From Rhodospirillaceae bacterium (GTDB lineage: Bacteria; Pseudomonadota; Alphaproteobacteria; JAEUKQ01): a stretch of 64,000 nucleotides of DNA. The position numbers and the translations under genes are program-made. Position 1 is the first letter of the stretch; the number at the start of each line of letters is the position of its first letter. The notes beneath the pieces were generated by a model. It was not told where the DNA came from. It saw nothing but the letters and a program-made list of their open reading frames with translations, and searched no databases. Shown in pieces: positions 1 to 9,756 of the stretch. Location of the stretch: NCBI GenBank assembly GCA_016722635.1, contig JADKIX010000003.1, positions 62,001 through 126,000 on the forward strand, read 5' to 3'.

Positions 1-51
1 GGTACCTATACAATAATTACGGATTAAATAAGTTGAAGAGGAAGTAGGAAA

Positions 52-609
52 ATGACGAAAGAATTATTTGATGATATCAAACGCCGGATGGATGGATCGA
101 TTGAAGCGCTTCGCCGGGAATTTGCAGGACTACGCACAGGTCGTGCCTCTGCTAGTTTATTACATGGTGTTATCGTCAATGCCTATGGTACTAAAACGCC
201 TATCTTGCAAGTCGGTACTATTTCTGTAACAGAATCACGAATGATAACTGTTCAAGTTTGGGATAAAGGTCTTGTCACTGCTGTTGAAAAAGCAATCAGG
301 GAAGCGGGTTTGGGCTTAAATCCGGCTGCAGATGGCCAGTTTGTTAGGGTTCCTATTCCTGAATTAAGCCAAGAGCGTCGTTTGGAATTAATTAAGGTGG
401 CACATAAATATGCAGAACAGACGAAAGTAGCCCTTCGCAATGTGCGTCGTGACGGCATTGAACACCTAAAAAAGTTAGAAAAAGATGGAAACTTGTCGAA
501 AGATGAGCATCGCCAAAAGGCAGAGCAGGTGCAAAAAATTACGGATGAATATGTTAAGAAGATTGATGATCTTCTGCAGCATAAAGAAAAGGAAATTCAG
601 CAAATCTAG
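52..609 (+). CDS. frr: Ribosome recycling factor
   Basis: Cytoplasmic factor that, with EF-G, splits the post-termination ribosome so that subunits can be reused. The 185-residue product has the family's full length. The conserved N-terminal stretch with [11 protein letters not shown] (about residues 27-37) belongs to the three-helix bundle, and the central [13 protein letters not shown] lies in the hinge and beta domain; the C-terminal helix is rich in Lys and Glu. ATG at 52 follows a purine-rich AGGAAGTAGGA ribosome binding site. In alphaproteobacteria frr usually follows pyrH, which would lie just left of the window, and precedes uppS as here (29 bases between them). Probably cotranscribed with the genes through fabZ. 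Identification is secure from sequence and context. Confidence 0.97.
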   Translation: MTKELFDDIKRRMDGSIEALRREFAGLRTGRASASLLHGVIVNAYGTKTPILQVGTISVTESRMITVQVWDKGLVTAVEKAIREAGLGLNPAADGQFVRVPIPELSQERRLELIKVAHKYAEQTKVALRNVRRDGIEHLKKLEKDGNLSKDEHRQKAEQVQKITDEYVKKIDDLLQHKEKEIQQI

Positions 610-638
610 TGTTATTATAAGTTTGGCAGGTCAACGGA

Positions 639-1373
639 TTGTCAGATCTAATGGGATTATCAATCCCCCAACATGTTGCGGTAATTATGGATGGTAATGG
701 CAGATGGGCCAAATCACGCCAGTTACCTAGAATTGCTGGCCATCAACAAGGTGTTCTGGCCGTCCGGGAATGTATCAGTGCCGCAATTAGTCAAAAGGTT
801 AAATTTTTGACGTTATTTGGCTTTTCTGCAGAAAATTGGAAAAGGCCCGTCGGTGAAATTAAAGAATTAATGGGTTTATTGGGATTTTACCTGCAACATG
901 AAAGACAACTTCTGCAAGAAAAGGATATTCAGTTCCGTGTCATTGGCCAGCGAGATCGATTAACGCCTGAAATTATGGAACAAGTTGATATTCTTGAAGA
1001 TGTCACAAAAAATAATAAAAAATTACAGTTAACTTTAGCCCTCAGTTATGGTTCCCGCCAAGAGATTGTTCAGGCCATCCAACAAATTGTTGAACAAAGG
1101 CTCCAATATCCTTCCATTACTCATCCGATGATCGATGAGCATATGGTTAGCCAGTTTTTGTGGACGTCCGGCATACCAGATCCAGATTTAATTATTCGGA
1201 CAAGCGGGGAAAAGCGGTTAAGTAATTTTCTTCTTTGGCAAAGTGCTTATGCCGAATTAATTTTTTTGGATGTACTATGGCCTGATTTCTCAAAAGATGA
1301 TTTTATTAAAGCTATTCATACATTCCAGCAACGCCAACGTCGATATGGGATGATTAATGAGATGGAATCATGA
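639..1373 (+). CDS. uppS: Undecaprenyl diphosphate synthase (cis-prenyltransferase)
   Basis: Condenses isopentenyl diphosphate onto farnesyl diphosphate in cis to make the C55 lipid carrier for peptidoglycan precursors. The 244-residue protein shows VIMDGNGRWAKSR near the N terminus, holding the catalytic Asp and diphosphate-binding region, then LTLFGFSAENWKRP, and the family signature RTSGEKRLSNFLLWQSAYAE near residues 187-206. The chosen TTG start at 639 gives the usual short N-terminal lead; an ATG at 651 is also possible. The stop overlaps the cdsA start by four bases (ATGA), suggesting translational coupling. It shares its substrate pool with the hopanoid genes further right, which also draw on farnesyl diphosphate. 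Confidence 0.96.
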   Translation: MSDLMGLSIPQHVAVIMDGNGRWAKSRQLPRIAGHQQGVLAVRECISAAISQKVKFLTLFGFSAENWKRPVGEIKELMGLLGFYLQHERQLLQEKDIQFRVIGQRDRLTPEIMEQVDILEDVTKNNKKLQLTLALSYGSRQEIVQAIQQIVEQRLQYPSITHPMIDEHMVSQFLWTSGIPDPDLIIRTSGEKRLSNFLLWQSAYAELIFLDVLWPDFSKDDFIKAIHTFQQRQRRYGMINEMES

Positions 1374-2206
1374 AGTATCACCGCTTAATTTCAGCACTGA
1401 TATTATTGCCTTTGGTACTCATACCTATGATATGGGGTCATCCTTGGTTTGATATTTTACTTATTATCATGGGTTTTCTAGCAATTTCCGAATGGTTCTT
1501 GATTTGTCAAAAATCTTGCCCGGTTAACCAAAAAATTGCCAGCCAAACCATGCTCATGTTAGCTGTTCCCGTCTTATTGTTCCTAATAATTATTGCGGTT
1601 TTAGCAGGAACTTCCAGGAGCGAAAATATCGTGATATTTTCAGCAATCACTTTGGGATTGGTAGTTGTTTTGTTTTTGATTGCTTGGTGGCTAAAAATAT
1701 GCGCCCTATTTTTATCTTGGCTAGGGGTGATTTATATTGCTATGGCTATTTATGCTATGTTGTGGTTACGTTATGACGGACAGTTCGGTGTATATAATAT
1801 TTTGTGGCTTTTCTTGGTTGTGTGGGCTACGGACATATTTGCTATGGTGGTAGGCAAAAAAGTGAAGGGTCCAAGGCTTGCCCCTCGCATCAGTCCTAAT
1901 AAAACCTGGTCAGGATTAGTGGGTGGAATGATTGCTGCATCTACCGTTTCTTTCATATTTGCCTATATGCAAGATAGCCCATATTTGCTATTATGCACTG
2001 TTTTGGGGGCAGTTTTTGGTATTATTGAACAAATGGGCGATTTGCTTGAATCAATGCTTAAAAGAAAATTCGGGGTCAAAGATAGTAGTCAACTTATTCC
2101 CGGTCATGGCGGAGTTTTAGATAGAATTGATGGATTATTATTGTTAAGCATATGTATGGCGTTGATTTTTTATTTTTTAAAAATTGAATGGTGGAAATTG
2201 GCATGA
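1370..2206 (+). CDS. cdsA: Phosphatidate cytidylyltransferase
   Basis: Inner-membrane enzyme that makes CDP-diacylglycerol from phosphatidic acid and CTP, the branch point to all phospholipids. The 278-residue product is strongly hydrophobic, with about seven or eight membrane segments. Near the C terminus it has the CdsA signature region VKDSSQLIPGHGGVLDRIDG (about residues 236-255). Upstream, PRISPNKTWSGLVGG matches the conserved cytoplasmic loop. It sits between uppS and dxr with four-base overlaps on both sides, the usual alphaproteobacterial order, so it is almost certainly in one operon with them. Confidence 0.95.
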   Translation: MKYHRLISALILLPLVLIPMIWGHPWFDILLIIMGFLAISEWFLICQKSCPVNQKIASQTMLMLAVPVLLFLIIIAVLAGTSRSENIVIFSAITLGLVVVLFLIAWWLKICALFLSWLGVIYIAMAIYAMLWLRYDGQFGVYNILWLFLVVWATDIFAMVVGKKVKGPRLAPRISPNKTWSGLVGGMIAASTVSFIFAYMQDSPYLLLCTVLGAVFGIIEQMGDLLESMLKRKFGVKDSSQLIPGHGGVLDRIDGLLLLSICMALIFYFLKIEWWKLA

Positions 2207-3420
2207 AAATGAACCCAACCCCTTTAGGTCCGATTGAGCCGCGCAAAGTCAGCATTCTTGGATCAACAGGATCAGTCGGTTGCAGCACAGTAGATCTTGT
2301 TGCACGCTATCCAGATAGCTTTCCTGTTCAGGCATTGGTTGCCAATAAGAATTGGCAATTATTAGCCCAGCAGACAAAGCAACTACGCCCTAAACTAGTC
2401 GTTATTGGGGATACGGCCTATTATAAAGATTTAAAAAATGCTTTATCGGATACCAGGGTTGAAATTACCGCTGGCGAGGAGGCGGTTGTTGAAGCAGCTT
2501 CTTATCCTACCGATTGGACTATGTCAGCAATTGTAGGTGCAGCTGGCTTAAAACCAACCATGGCTGCTATTAAGCAAGGTAAAATGGTCGCTTTAGCAAA
2601 TAAAGAATCACTTGTTTGCGGGGGACGGTTATTAATGCAGGAAGTTCAAAAATATCAGACCCAATTGTTGCCAACCGATTCCGAACATAGTGCTATTTTC
2701 CAGGTATTTGAAAACCAACATTGTGAAACTATTGAAAAGATCATCTTAACGGCTTCGGGCGGTCCATTTCGGCAATGGCCAATTGAAAAAATGGCAGATA
2801 TTACTCCCGAGCAAGCCGTTGCTCATCCGAATTGGTCCATGGGAACAAAAATTTCAATCGACTCAGCTACTATGATGAATAAAGGGCTAGAGCTTATTGA
2901 GGCTTTTCATCTTTTCGGTATTGATGAGAAGCAAATTGATGTTGTCGTTCACCCGCAATCTATTATCCATAGCTTGGTCAGCTATATCGACGGCTCTGTT
3001 TTGGCACAATTAGGAATGCCGGACATGCGGACTCCAATTGCTTATGCCTTAAGCTGGCCAACGCGAGTAAAAACTCCGGTTAAACGCTTGAATTTGGTTG
3101 ATATTATGTCGATGACCTTTGAAGCACCGGATATTAAACGCTTTCCCTGTTTAAGGTTGGCTAGGCAAGTTATTAAATTAGGTGAAGGGGCAACCACCGC
3201 CTTAAATGCTGCAAATGAGGTAGCTGTGCAATATTTTTTAAATCGAAAAATCTCTTTTTTGAATATCCCAGCGGTGGTCGAGGCTACTTTGGATAGTATT
3301 TCAAATTTTGACATCAAAAATATTGATGAAATTTTTCATATGGATCATTTAGCACGAGAAAAAGCTAAAATGATCTGTCACGGAAAAACCAGCAATAAAG
3401 TAAGATATATAAATCAATAA
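2203..3420 (+). CDS. dxr: 1-deoxy-D-xylulose 5-phosphate reductoisomerase
   Basis: Second enzyme of the MEP isoprenoid pathway: NADPH-dependent rearrangement and reduction of DXP to MEP. The N-terminal GSTGSVG motif binds NADPH; ANKESLVCGG and LPTDSEHSAIFQ (substrate and metal site), then ASGGPFR, are all intact. The ATG at 2203 is preferred because it forms an ATGA overlap with the cdsA stop and leaves a short lead before VSILGSTGSVG; an in-frame ATG at 2188 would add five residues. With dxs (24 kb) and ispG (35.7 kb), this is one of three MEP genes in the window, which together supply uppS and the hopanoid route. Confidence 0.96.
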   Translation: MKMNPTPLGPIEPRKVSILGSTGSVGCSTVDLVARYPDSFPVQALVANKNWQLLAQQTKQLRPKLVVIGDTAYYKDLKNALSDTRVEITAGEEAVVEAASYPTDWTMSAIVGAAGLKPTMAAIKQGKMVALANKESLVCGGRLLMQEVQKYQTQLLPTDSEHSAIFQVFENQHCETIEKIILTASGGPFRQWPIEKMADITPEQAVAHPNWSMGTKISIDSATMMNKGLELIEAFHLFGIDEKQIDVVVHPQSIIHSLVSYIDGSVLAQLGMPDMRTPIAYALSWPTRVKTPVKRLNLVDIMSMTFEAPDIKRFPCLRLARQVIKLGEGATTALNAANEVAVQYFLNRKISFLNIPAVVEATLDSISNFDIKNIDEIFHMDHLAREKAKMICHGKTSNKVRYINQ

Positions 3421-3478
3421 TGAATGGAATTATCCTGATTTTCCCTAACCACAGAAAAAGTGGAACACCCTGATCACC

Positions 3479-4594
3479 ATGGAAAATTTTTTATCTGCCC
3501 TATATACCGTCGGTGGTTTTATTGCAGTTATCACCCTTGTGGTGTTTGTGCACGAGCTGGGTCATTTTCTGGTTGCGCGTTGGAATAATGTAAAGGTTGA
3601 AATTTTTTCAATCGGCCTGGGCAAAGAAATATTTGGTTTAACAGATCGATATGGCACGAGATGGCGTGTTAGTTGGATCCCGTTAGGCGGTTATATCAAA
3701 ATGCTCGGAGAGCCAAACCTACAACACAACAATAATCTTCCGCAATTACCTAGATCAAGTCAGGCTTTCATTGACAAGAAGATAGGGCAGAAAATAGCTA
3801 TAGTTGCAGCTGGCCCCATCGCAAATTTTATTTTTTCTATTGTGCTATTTACGCTTATTTTTTGGTCTTTTGGAAAGATGGTTACCGCACCTGTCATCGC
3901 CGAAATACAAACAGATATGCCAGCGGCAGCGGCTGGGCTGATGCCGGATGATAAAATTCTGGCGTTAGATGGAAAAAAAATAAATTCGTTTGAAGATATT
4001 GCCCGCTATATACAATTAAATACCGGACAAGACATTAGTTTTCTTATTGAACGGAATGGAAAATCTTCAACCTTAATTATTAAGCCGATCCTAAAAGCCG
4101 TTACGGACATATTGGGCGATAGACAGTGTATTCGGCAAGTTGGCATAAAATTTGCAGAAACCTCACATCAAGAATTTGCATTTTTTCAATCTTTTGAGAT
4201 GGCTATTGTTCAGACACAGAATATCATCAGTGATAGTTTAACGGCTATATCCCAAATTATTACGGGTGAACGTTCGGTAAAACAGTTACAAGGGATTGTT
4301 TCAACTGCTAGGGTATCAGGGGAAGCAGCCAGAATGGGCATTTTGTCGCTGCTGTTTTTAGCAGGATTTCTATCTGTGGCAATTGGGTTATTTAATCTAT
4401 TCCCTATTCCTTTACTTGATGGCGGGCATTTAATATTTTACCTTATCGAATTGCTTCGGGGCAAGCCCTTGAGTACAAAAATACAAGAAGCCGCTTTTAA
4501 GATTGGATTGTTCCTCATTGGTGGAATTTTCATATTAGCTTTATACAATGATCTAATAGGGGCTTTCCAAATGCAGCCGAATCCTAAATGTTAA
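3479..4594 (+). CDS. rseP: Site-2 intramembrane metalloprotease RseP/MmpA
   Basis: Membrane zinc protease of the S2P (M50) family; family members cleave anti-sigma factors and signal-peptide remnants within the inner membrane. HELGH (residues 25-29) in the first membrane segment supplies zinc ligands and the catalytic Glu. A PDZ-like domain lies around residues 125-205, and NLFPIPLLDGGH near residues 304-315 supplies the third zinc ligand. At 371 residues it has the single-PDZ length usual in alphaproteobacteria rather than the longer two-PDZ E. coli form. It lies between dxr and bamA as in related genomes. Its substrate here cannot be told from sequence. Confidence 0.94.
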   Translation: MENFLSALYTVGGFIAVITLVVFVHELGHFLVARWNNVKVEIFSIGLGKEIFGLTDRYGTRWRVSWIPLGGYIKMLGEPNLQHNNNLPQLPRSSQAFIDKKIGQKIAIVAAGPIANFIFSIVLFTLIFWSFGKMVTAPVIAEIQTDMPAAAAGLMPDDKILALDGKKINSFEDIARYIQLNTGQDISFLIERNGKSSTLIIKPILKAVTDILGDRQCIRQVGIKFAETSHQEFAFFQSFEMAIVQTQNIISDSLTAISQIITGERSVKQLQGIVSTARVSGEAARMGILSLLFLAGFLSVAIGLFNLFPIPLLDGGHLIFYLIELLRGKPLSTKIQEAAFKIGLFLIGGIFILALYNDLIGAFQMQPNPKC

Positions 4595-4670
4595 ACCCAG
4601 TTTCCTACTATCATTTTATATCCACTTGAATATATTAAAACCGTCAATTACCAGGAAAAAAGAAAATACC

Positions 4671-6998
4671 ATGACCAATAAATCTACAAGATTAAACCTC
4701 TTACAAAAGCTTTTTTTTCTAACATTGGGTTTTTGTTTTTTCATTAGCACCATTTTTATATCTGCCACTTATTTGAAGGCACAGAACACACCTACTATTA
4801 CTGGTATAAGGGTTGAGGGGGTGCAGCGGATAGAAGCGGATACAGTTAGGGCTTATCTTGGTTTTCAAGTGGGGGATCCTGTAGATTTACGTTTAATTGA
4901 CGAAGGATTGAAGTCCCTGTACGCCACTGGCTTTTTTGCTGATGTGCAAATTTTGCGTGAAGGCAATGGGATAGTCATAAAGGTCAAAGAAAACCCTATC
5001 ATTAACCGAGTAGCTTTTGAGGGAAATAAAAGGATTGACGATAAAACCTTAACAGTAGAAGTACAGTTAAGGCCACGGGTTGTTTACTCGGCCACTAAAG
5101 CCATTGCAGATGCGAAAAGGATCCAAGATGTTTATCGGCGCAATGGCAGGTTTGCAACGACGGTTGAGCCAAAAATTATCCAATTAGAACAAAACCGCGT
5201 TGATTTAGTTTTTGAGATTAAAGAAGGAACCCGTACAACGGTAGCCAGTGTATTATTTGTGGGCAACAAAATTTTTAGTGATCGGACCTTGCGTTCCCAA
5301 ATTATTACACATCGTAGTGCTTGGTACCGGTTTTTATCAACTAATGATAATTATGACCCGGATCGCATCCAAGCGGATGTTGAGTTATTAAAAAATTATT
5401 ATGGTCAGCATGGATATGTTGATTTTAATGTATTATCCAATGTGGTTGAATTTTCCCCGGAACGTAATGCTTTTTTCGTGACATTTACTGTGGAAGAAGG
5501 CAATCGTTATAAAATTGGCACTGTCAATTTAACCACCAATCTGCGTAATCTAAATGTTGACCGATTAAAAAAACTGATTAGGTCAAAAGCAGGTTCATGG
5601 TTTGATTCCAGTCTTGTTGAAGAAACAATATCAGATTTAACCGAAGAAATAGGGACGTTGGGGTACGCTTTTGCTGGTGTGGAGCCAGCCTTAAACATTG
5701 ACCGGGAAAATCGCCGGGTTGATATCACTTATCAGATTAAAGAAGGTATCAAAGTATATGTTGAGCGTATCGATATCGTTGGAAATGTCCGAACTTTGGA
5801 CCGGGTTATCCGTCGTGAATTTCAAATTGCAGAAGGGGATGCCTTCAATGCATCTAAACTAAGGACAACCCGTCAACGATTATTTAATCTAGGCTTCTTT
5901 AGCAAGGTTGATATCCAAACAAAACAAGGCAGTGCCCCAGATAAGGTTGTTCTGGTGGTTGATGTGCAAGAACAATCGACGGGCAGTTTGAATTTTGGTT
6001 TAGGTTATTCAACATCAGACGGGCCAGTTGGAACAGTGACGCTTAGCGAACAAAATTTCTTGGGCAAAGGGCAAGCTTTAAGTGTTAACTTGACATTGTC
6101 AGGGTTGCGTTCTTCTGCGCAAATCAGTTTTGATGAACCTTATTTCATGGGGCGCGATCTTCGTGCTGGTTTCGATATATTCCGGACGCAGGCTGGCCTC
6201 TTTAAGATTGGTAGCGTAGATGATCAATCTTACAGAGAAACCAGCACGGGTTTTACCTTGCGCGCTGGGTATGACCTCAGCGAGCATTTAAGTCAGAACT
6301 GGAGTTATTCGCTTTCATATGATCAAATTTTTAAGGTCAAAAATGGGGTATCCGCTGCTGTTCAACAGCAAAAAGGCAACAGTATAAAATCTTCTCTGTC
6401 GCACTCATTAGTTCTAGATTATAGGGATAGCCGTTTTGATACACGCGAGGGTTATTCTATCCGGATATCCAATGAATTTGCAGGACTAGGTGGTGATATT
6501 TCCTATTTGAAATCTAGGGTTTCTGCAGGTTATTGGGTTCCTGTTTTTAATAAAAATGTAACTTTGGCACTTACGGGCGAAGCTGGTTATATTTTTGGGA
6601 TTGGACAAAAAATTAGAATTGTTGATTCGTTTTATCTCGGTGGAGATAATTTGAGAGGTTTTGAAGCTGCTGGTATTGGTCCGAGGGATTTATTAACGGA
6701 TGATGCACTGGGTGGAAATATTAGCTTAAAAGGAACTGTTGAGCTTAGTTTCCCCTTAGGGCTGCCTGAAGAATACCAAATCCGTGGTCGGATATTTACT
6801 GATTTTGGTACCGTTTTTAGAAGTGATTTTAAAGCTGCCTCTGTTGTTGATGATACAAAACTGCGTGTATCGGTAGGCTTTGGGTTTACGTGGCGTTCGC
6901 CTTTCGGACCCTTAGCAGTAGATTTTGGCTTTCCGCTTATGAAAGCAAAATATGACGTTAAACAAGTTTTCCGTTTCAGTGTAGGGACACGTTTTTAA
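4671..6998 (+). CDS. bamA: Outer membrane protein assembly factor BamA
   Basis: Central Omp85-family component of the BAM complex, which folds and inserts beta-barrel proteins in the outer membrane. ATG at 4671 is preserved by AGGAAAAAAG and begins a signal peptide (hydrophobic core followed by LKAQN); an upstream in-frame TTG at 4626 would only add a polar tail. The N-terminal half contains repeated POTRA domains, with typical GNxR(I/T)xxxxxxRE patterns such as IVGNVRTLDRVIRREF. The C-terminal barrel has the conserved LRGFEAAGIGPRD loop and ends in an aromatic residue (GTRF), the usual barrel C terminus. Its retention shows that this organism builds an outer membrane even though neighbouring lpx genes are missing. 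Confidence 0.96.
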   Translation: MTNKSTRLNLLQKLFFLTLGFCFFISTIFISATYLKAQNTPTITGIRVEGVQRIEADTVRAYLGFQVGDPVDLRLIDEGLKSLYATGFFADVQILREGNGIVIKVKENPIINRVAFEGNKRIDDKTLTVEVQLRPRVVYSATKAIADAKRIQDVYRRNGRFATTVEPKIIQLEQNRVDLVFEIKEGTRTTVASVLFVGNKIFSDRTLRSQIITHRSAWYRFLSTNDNYDPDRIQADVELLKNYYGQHGYVDFNVLSNVVEFSPERNAFFVTFTVEEGNRYKIGTVNLTTNLRNLNVDRLKKLIRSKAGSWFDSSLVEETISDLTEEIGTLGYAFAGVEPALNIDRENRRVDITYQIKEGIKVYVERIDIVGNVRTLDRVIRREFQIAEGDAFNASKLRTTRQRLFNLGFFSKVDIQTKQGSAPDKVVLVVDVQEQSTGSLNFGLGYSTSDGPVGTVTLSEQNFLGKGQALSVNLTLSGLRSSAQISFDEPYFMGRDLRAGFDIFRTQAGLFKIGSVDDQSYRETSTGFTLRAGYDLSEHLSQNWSYSLSYDQIFKVKNGVSAAVQQQKGNSIKSSLSHSLVLDYRDSRFDTREGYSIRISNEFAGLGGDISYLKSRVSAGYWVPVFNKNVTLALTGEAGYIFGIGQKIRIVDSFYLGGDNLRGFEAAGIGPRDLLTDDALGGNISLKGTVELSFPLGLPEEYQIRGRIFTDFGTVFRSDFKAASVVDDTKLRVSVGFGFTWRSPFGPLAVDFGFPLMKAKYDVKQVFRFSVGTRF

Positions 6999-7066
6999 GA
7001 TATTTTTTATCTAAGATTTGGGTTACCATTGTATAGTTTAATTTATCGTTTACCGAGGAGTTTAAG

Positions 7067-7636
7067 ATGAAAAAAGGAATATTATCACTTCGTCAATTAT
7101 GCGCAATTATTGTCATCTCTATCTTGGCAACTTTGTCTATTCAACCAAGTTTTTCCCAACAACCGAGAGCGCCGGTTATTGTAGTCATTGATTTTCAACG
7201 GGCAATCCTGACAAGTAAGGCTGCAAAGAATTTAAATGAGGAACTCACAAAATTAACCAAAAGCTATCAGCTGGAAATAGCGAAACAAGAAGATGCCTTA
7301 AGAAATGCCCAGCGGGAATTACAGCTTGAGTCTGATAAACTAACCCCAGAACAATTACAAAAGAAACAAGAAGCATTAAATGCACAAATTGCCCGCTACC
7401 AGGCGGATTTTCAACAAAGAAAGAAAAGATTAGAAACCATCGATCAAACGGGATCACAAACAATCCGTAATACGCTTATTGAAGTGGCCCAGAATCTTGC
7501 AAAACAGCGTGGTTATAATTTGGTATTAGATAAAGGAGTTGTCATTTTTTCATTAGATAGTCTTGATATTACGGATGAAATCATCAAATTGCTTGACCAA
7601 AAATTGCCAGCAGTAAAAATTACCATCCAGAATTAG
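7067..7636 (+). CDS. skp: Periplasmic chaperone Skp/OmpH family
   Basis: Small periplasmic holdase that keeps unfolded outer-membrane proteins soluble on the way to BamA. The 189-residue protein starts with a signal peptide (KKG..., hydrophobic core, cleavage near PSFSQQ). A long charged coiled-coil segment (about residues 50-130, rich in Lys, Glu and Gln) gives the tentacle shape of the trimer. The C-terminal VAKQRGYNLVLDKGVVIF-like region is typical of OmpH. GAGGAG lies just upstream of the ATG. It follows bamA by 68 bases. In most alphaproteobacteria and many other proteobacteria lpxD comes next; here fabZ follows after only 40 bases. Confidence 0.9.
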   Translation: MKKGILSLRQLCAIIVISILATLSIQPSFSQQPRAPVIVVIDFQRAILTSKAAKNLNEELTKLTKSYQLEIAKQEDALRNAQRELQLESDKLTPEQLQKKQEALNAQIARYQADFQQRKKRLETIDQTGSQTIRNTLIEVAQNLAKQRGYNLVLDKGVVIFSLDSLDITDEIIKLLDQKLPAVKITIQN

Positions 7637-7676
7637 GAACAAATGATATAACGATAATAACGAAAGTGATTGGGAT

Positions 7677-8147
7677 ATGACTGATTTAAAGATATCAGAA
7701 ACACCTTCAAAAACCCTTGATATCATGCGGGTCATGGAAATGATTCCGCATCGTTATCCTTTCCTATTAGTCGATCGTATCATTGAATTTCAAAACGATG
7801 TGATGGCGGTGGGGTTAAAAAATGTATCTATTAATGAAAATTTTTTCCTCGGACACTTTCCCCGTGTTCCTGTTATGCCGGGTGTATTGATTATTGAATC
7901 CATGGCTCAAACGGCCGCCGTTCTCGTTGTTTCTACATTGGGACCGGAGGCTGAGGGGAAACTTGTCTATTTTATGGCGATTGATAATGCCCGTTTCCGG
8001 CATCCTGTGGTACCCGGCGATCAATTGCTTTTGTATGTTTATAAAGAACGTAGCCGAGGGCCTGTCTGGCGTTTCAGGGCTGAAGCAAAAGTTAATCAGC
8101 AATTGGTTGCTGAGGCAGAATTTTCTGCCATGATTCGCGATAAATAA
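7677..8147 (+). CDS. fabZ: 3-hydroxyacyl-[acyl-carrier-protein] dehydratase FabZ
   Basis: Cytosolic hot-dog-fold dehydratase of type II fatty acid synthesis. The 156-residue protein has the catalytic His in LGHFPRVPVMPGV and the catalytic Glu in IIESMAQTAAVL, both in the usual positions. PHRYPFLLVDRI near the N terminus is typical. FabZ normally sits inside the lipid A cluster, between lpxD and lpxA; here neither neighbour exists and the gene is the last of the + strand run. Retention of fabZ alone fits its essential role in fatty acid synthesis independent of lipid A. Confidence 0.96.
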   Translation: MTDLKISETPSKTLDIMRVMEMIPHRYPFLLVDRIIEFQNDVMAVGLKNVSINENFFLGHFPRVPVMPGVLIIESMAQTAAVLVVSTLGPEAEGKLVYFMAIDNARFRHPVVPGDQLLLYVYKERSRGPVWRFRAEAKVNQQLVAEAEFSAMIRDK

Positions 8148-8159
8148 ACATTCCATGTT

Positions 8160-8202
8160 CTAGGGCGTGTGATCGCCTGGCTCAATTGACCACATGCCCT
8201 AG
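8160..8202 (+). terminator. Inverted repeat after fabZ, possible terminator
   Basis: Arms at 8160-8171 and 8191-8202 pair over 12 positions (CTAGGGCGTGTG with CACATGCCCTAG) with one G-U pair and a 19-base loop, starting 12 bases after the fabZ stop. The following bases (TCTTAATT) are only a poor U tract, so termination is plausible but not certain. Confidence 0.4.
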
Positions 8203-8400
8203 TCTTAATTAGAGATAAGGAGTCTCTTGATGGTCGTACTTGACTAATCGATGTTACTTTGTGTATTTGCTAACGCAGGTGTTGGGTTAAGTCCCATAAA
8301 AAAAGACCATAATATATCAAATTACAGCCTTTTTTATATGTGATAAATGCCAGGAGGCTAATTTTATTTAGCTGTAGGCACAAATCTTACGTTTTAAGAG

Positions 8401-9756
8401 TTAACGTTTTTCAATGGGTACATATTTCCGGGCCACTTCACCCATATAACGTTGCCTAGGGCGGCCAATTCGCATGCTGCTGTCTTCAATCATTTCTTTC
8501 CACTGCGCTACCCATCCAACTGTTCGAGCCAAGGAAAACAAAACAGTAAACATTGAAGTTGGGAAGCCAATCGCTTGTAAGATAATTCCTGAATAGAAAT
8601 CAACATTCGGGAACAATTTGCGTTCAATAAAATACTCATCCTGCAGGGCTATTTTTTCTAATTCCATCGCTAACTGGAACAATGGCTGATCGTGCATCCC
8701 AAGCGCTTCCAAGACTTCATGACAGGTATCTTTTAAAACGGCAGCACGCGGGTCATAGTTTTTATAAACACGGTGACCAAAGCCCATTAAGCGGAAAGAA
8801 CTATTTTTGTCTTTGGCTTTTTTAATAAATTCAGGGATCCTTTTTTTATCTCCAATTTCCCGCAACATATTGACGACGGCCTCATTAGCCCCCCCATGGG
8901 CGGGCCCCCACAAAGAAGCCATCCCGGCTGCAATACATGCAAAGGGGTTAGCACCGCTTGACCCAGCTAAACGTACGGTTGAAGTGGAGGCATTCTGCTC
9001 ATGATCAGCGTGAAGGATAAAGATCTTATCCATCGCCTTTACCACCACTGGATTTAGCTTATATTCTTCCGCAGGTACAGCAAAAGTCATATTCAGGAAA
9101 TTAGCAGAATAACTCAGACTATTTTGTGGATAAATAAAAGGCTGGCCGATTGAATATTTATAAGCCATCGCCGCAAGCGTCGGCATTTTCGCAATTAAGC
9201 GGTGGGAGGCAATCATTCGTTGCTGCGGATCATTAATATCCGTGCTGTCATGATAAAACGCGGATAAAGCACCAACCACCCCAATCATGATTGCCATTGG
9301 GTGGGCATCCCGCCTGAATCCACGATAGAAAAATTGCAATTGTTCATGGATCATGGTGTGGTGGGTAATCGTATCGGCAAACGTATCCATTTGGTTTTTA
9401 TTAGGTAAGTGGCCTTGCAGCAGTAAATAAGCAACTTCTAAAAACGTACTTTTAGTGGTTAATTCTTGGATCGAATATCCACGATGCAATAAAATACCTT
9501 CATCGCCATCAATATAAGTGATTTTAGAATCACAACTAGCAGTTGAAGAGTAACTGGGATCATAGGTTAATAACTGATAATCTGAATATAACTTTCTCAC
9601 GTCGATAGCACGGCTACCAATCGTCGGGGAAAGAACAGGCAAATCAAAACGTTTTTGCGTTTTATTATCAATAATTGTCACAGTATCAGCATTAAGGCTG
9701 CTGGATTTTGTTTTATTGGTATTTTCGGGTGCAGTAGTCATGCGATTACTCATCAT
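8401..9756 (-). CDS. gltA: Citrate synthase (type II)
   Basis: Condenses acetyl-CoA and oxaloacetate to citrate, the entry step of the TCA cycle. The 451-residue product has the long N-terminal extension of the Gram-negative hexameric type. The substrate-binding and catalytic region [20 protein letters not shown] and the citrate synthase signature [14 protein letters not shown] are intact. Two nearby ATG codons (9756 and 9753) and a third at 9741 could start it, and no strong ribosome binding site decides. In related genomes gltA lies beside gltX on one side and lpxB on the other; both are absent here, leaving 253 bases to fabZ and 213 bases to comEC. Confidence 0.96.
   Translation of the reverse strand: MMSNRMTTAPENTNKTKSSSLNADTVTIIDNKTQKRFDLPVLSPTIGSRAIDVRKLYSDYQLLTYDPSYSSTASCDSKITYIDGDEGILLHRGYSIQELTTKSTFLEVAYLLLQGHLPNKNQMDTFADTITHHTMIHEQLQFFYRGFRRDAHPMAIMIGVVGALSAFYHDSTDINDPQQRMIASHRLIAKMPTLAAMAYKYSIGQPFIYPQNSLSYSANFLNMTFAVPAEEYKLNPVVVKAMDKIFILHADHEQNASTSTVRLAGSSGANPFACIAAGMASLWGPAHGGANEAVVNMLREIGDKKRIPEFIKKAKDKNSSFRLMGFGHRVYKNYDPRAAVLKDTCHEVLEALGMHDQPLFQLAMELEKIALQDEYFIERKLFPNVDFYSGIILQAIGFPTSMFTVLFSLARTVGWVAQWKEMIEDSSMRIGRPRQRYMGEVARKYVPIEKR

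Noticed and set aside
4626..4670. Upstream TTG start for bamA
   Set aside because: It would put a polar stretch before the signal peptide; ATG 4671 has a good ribosome binding site.
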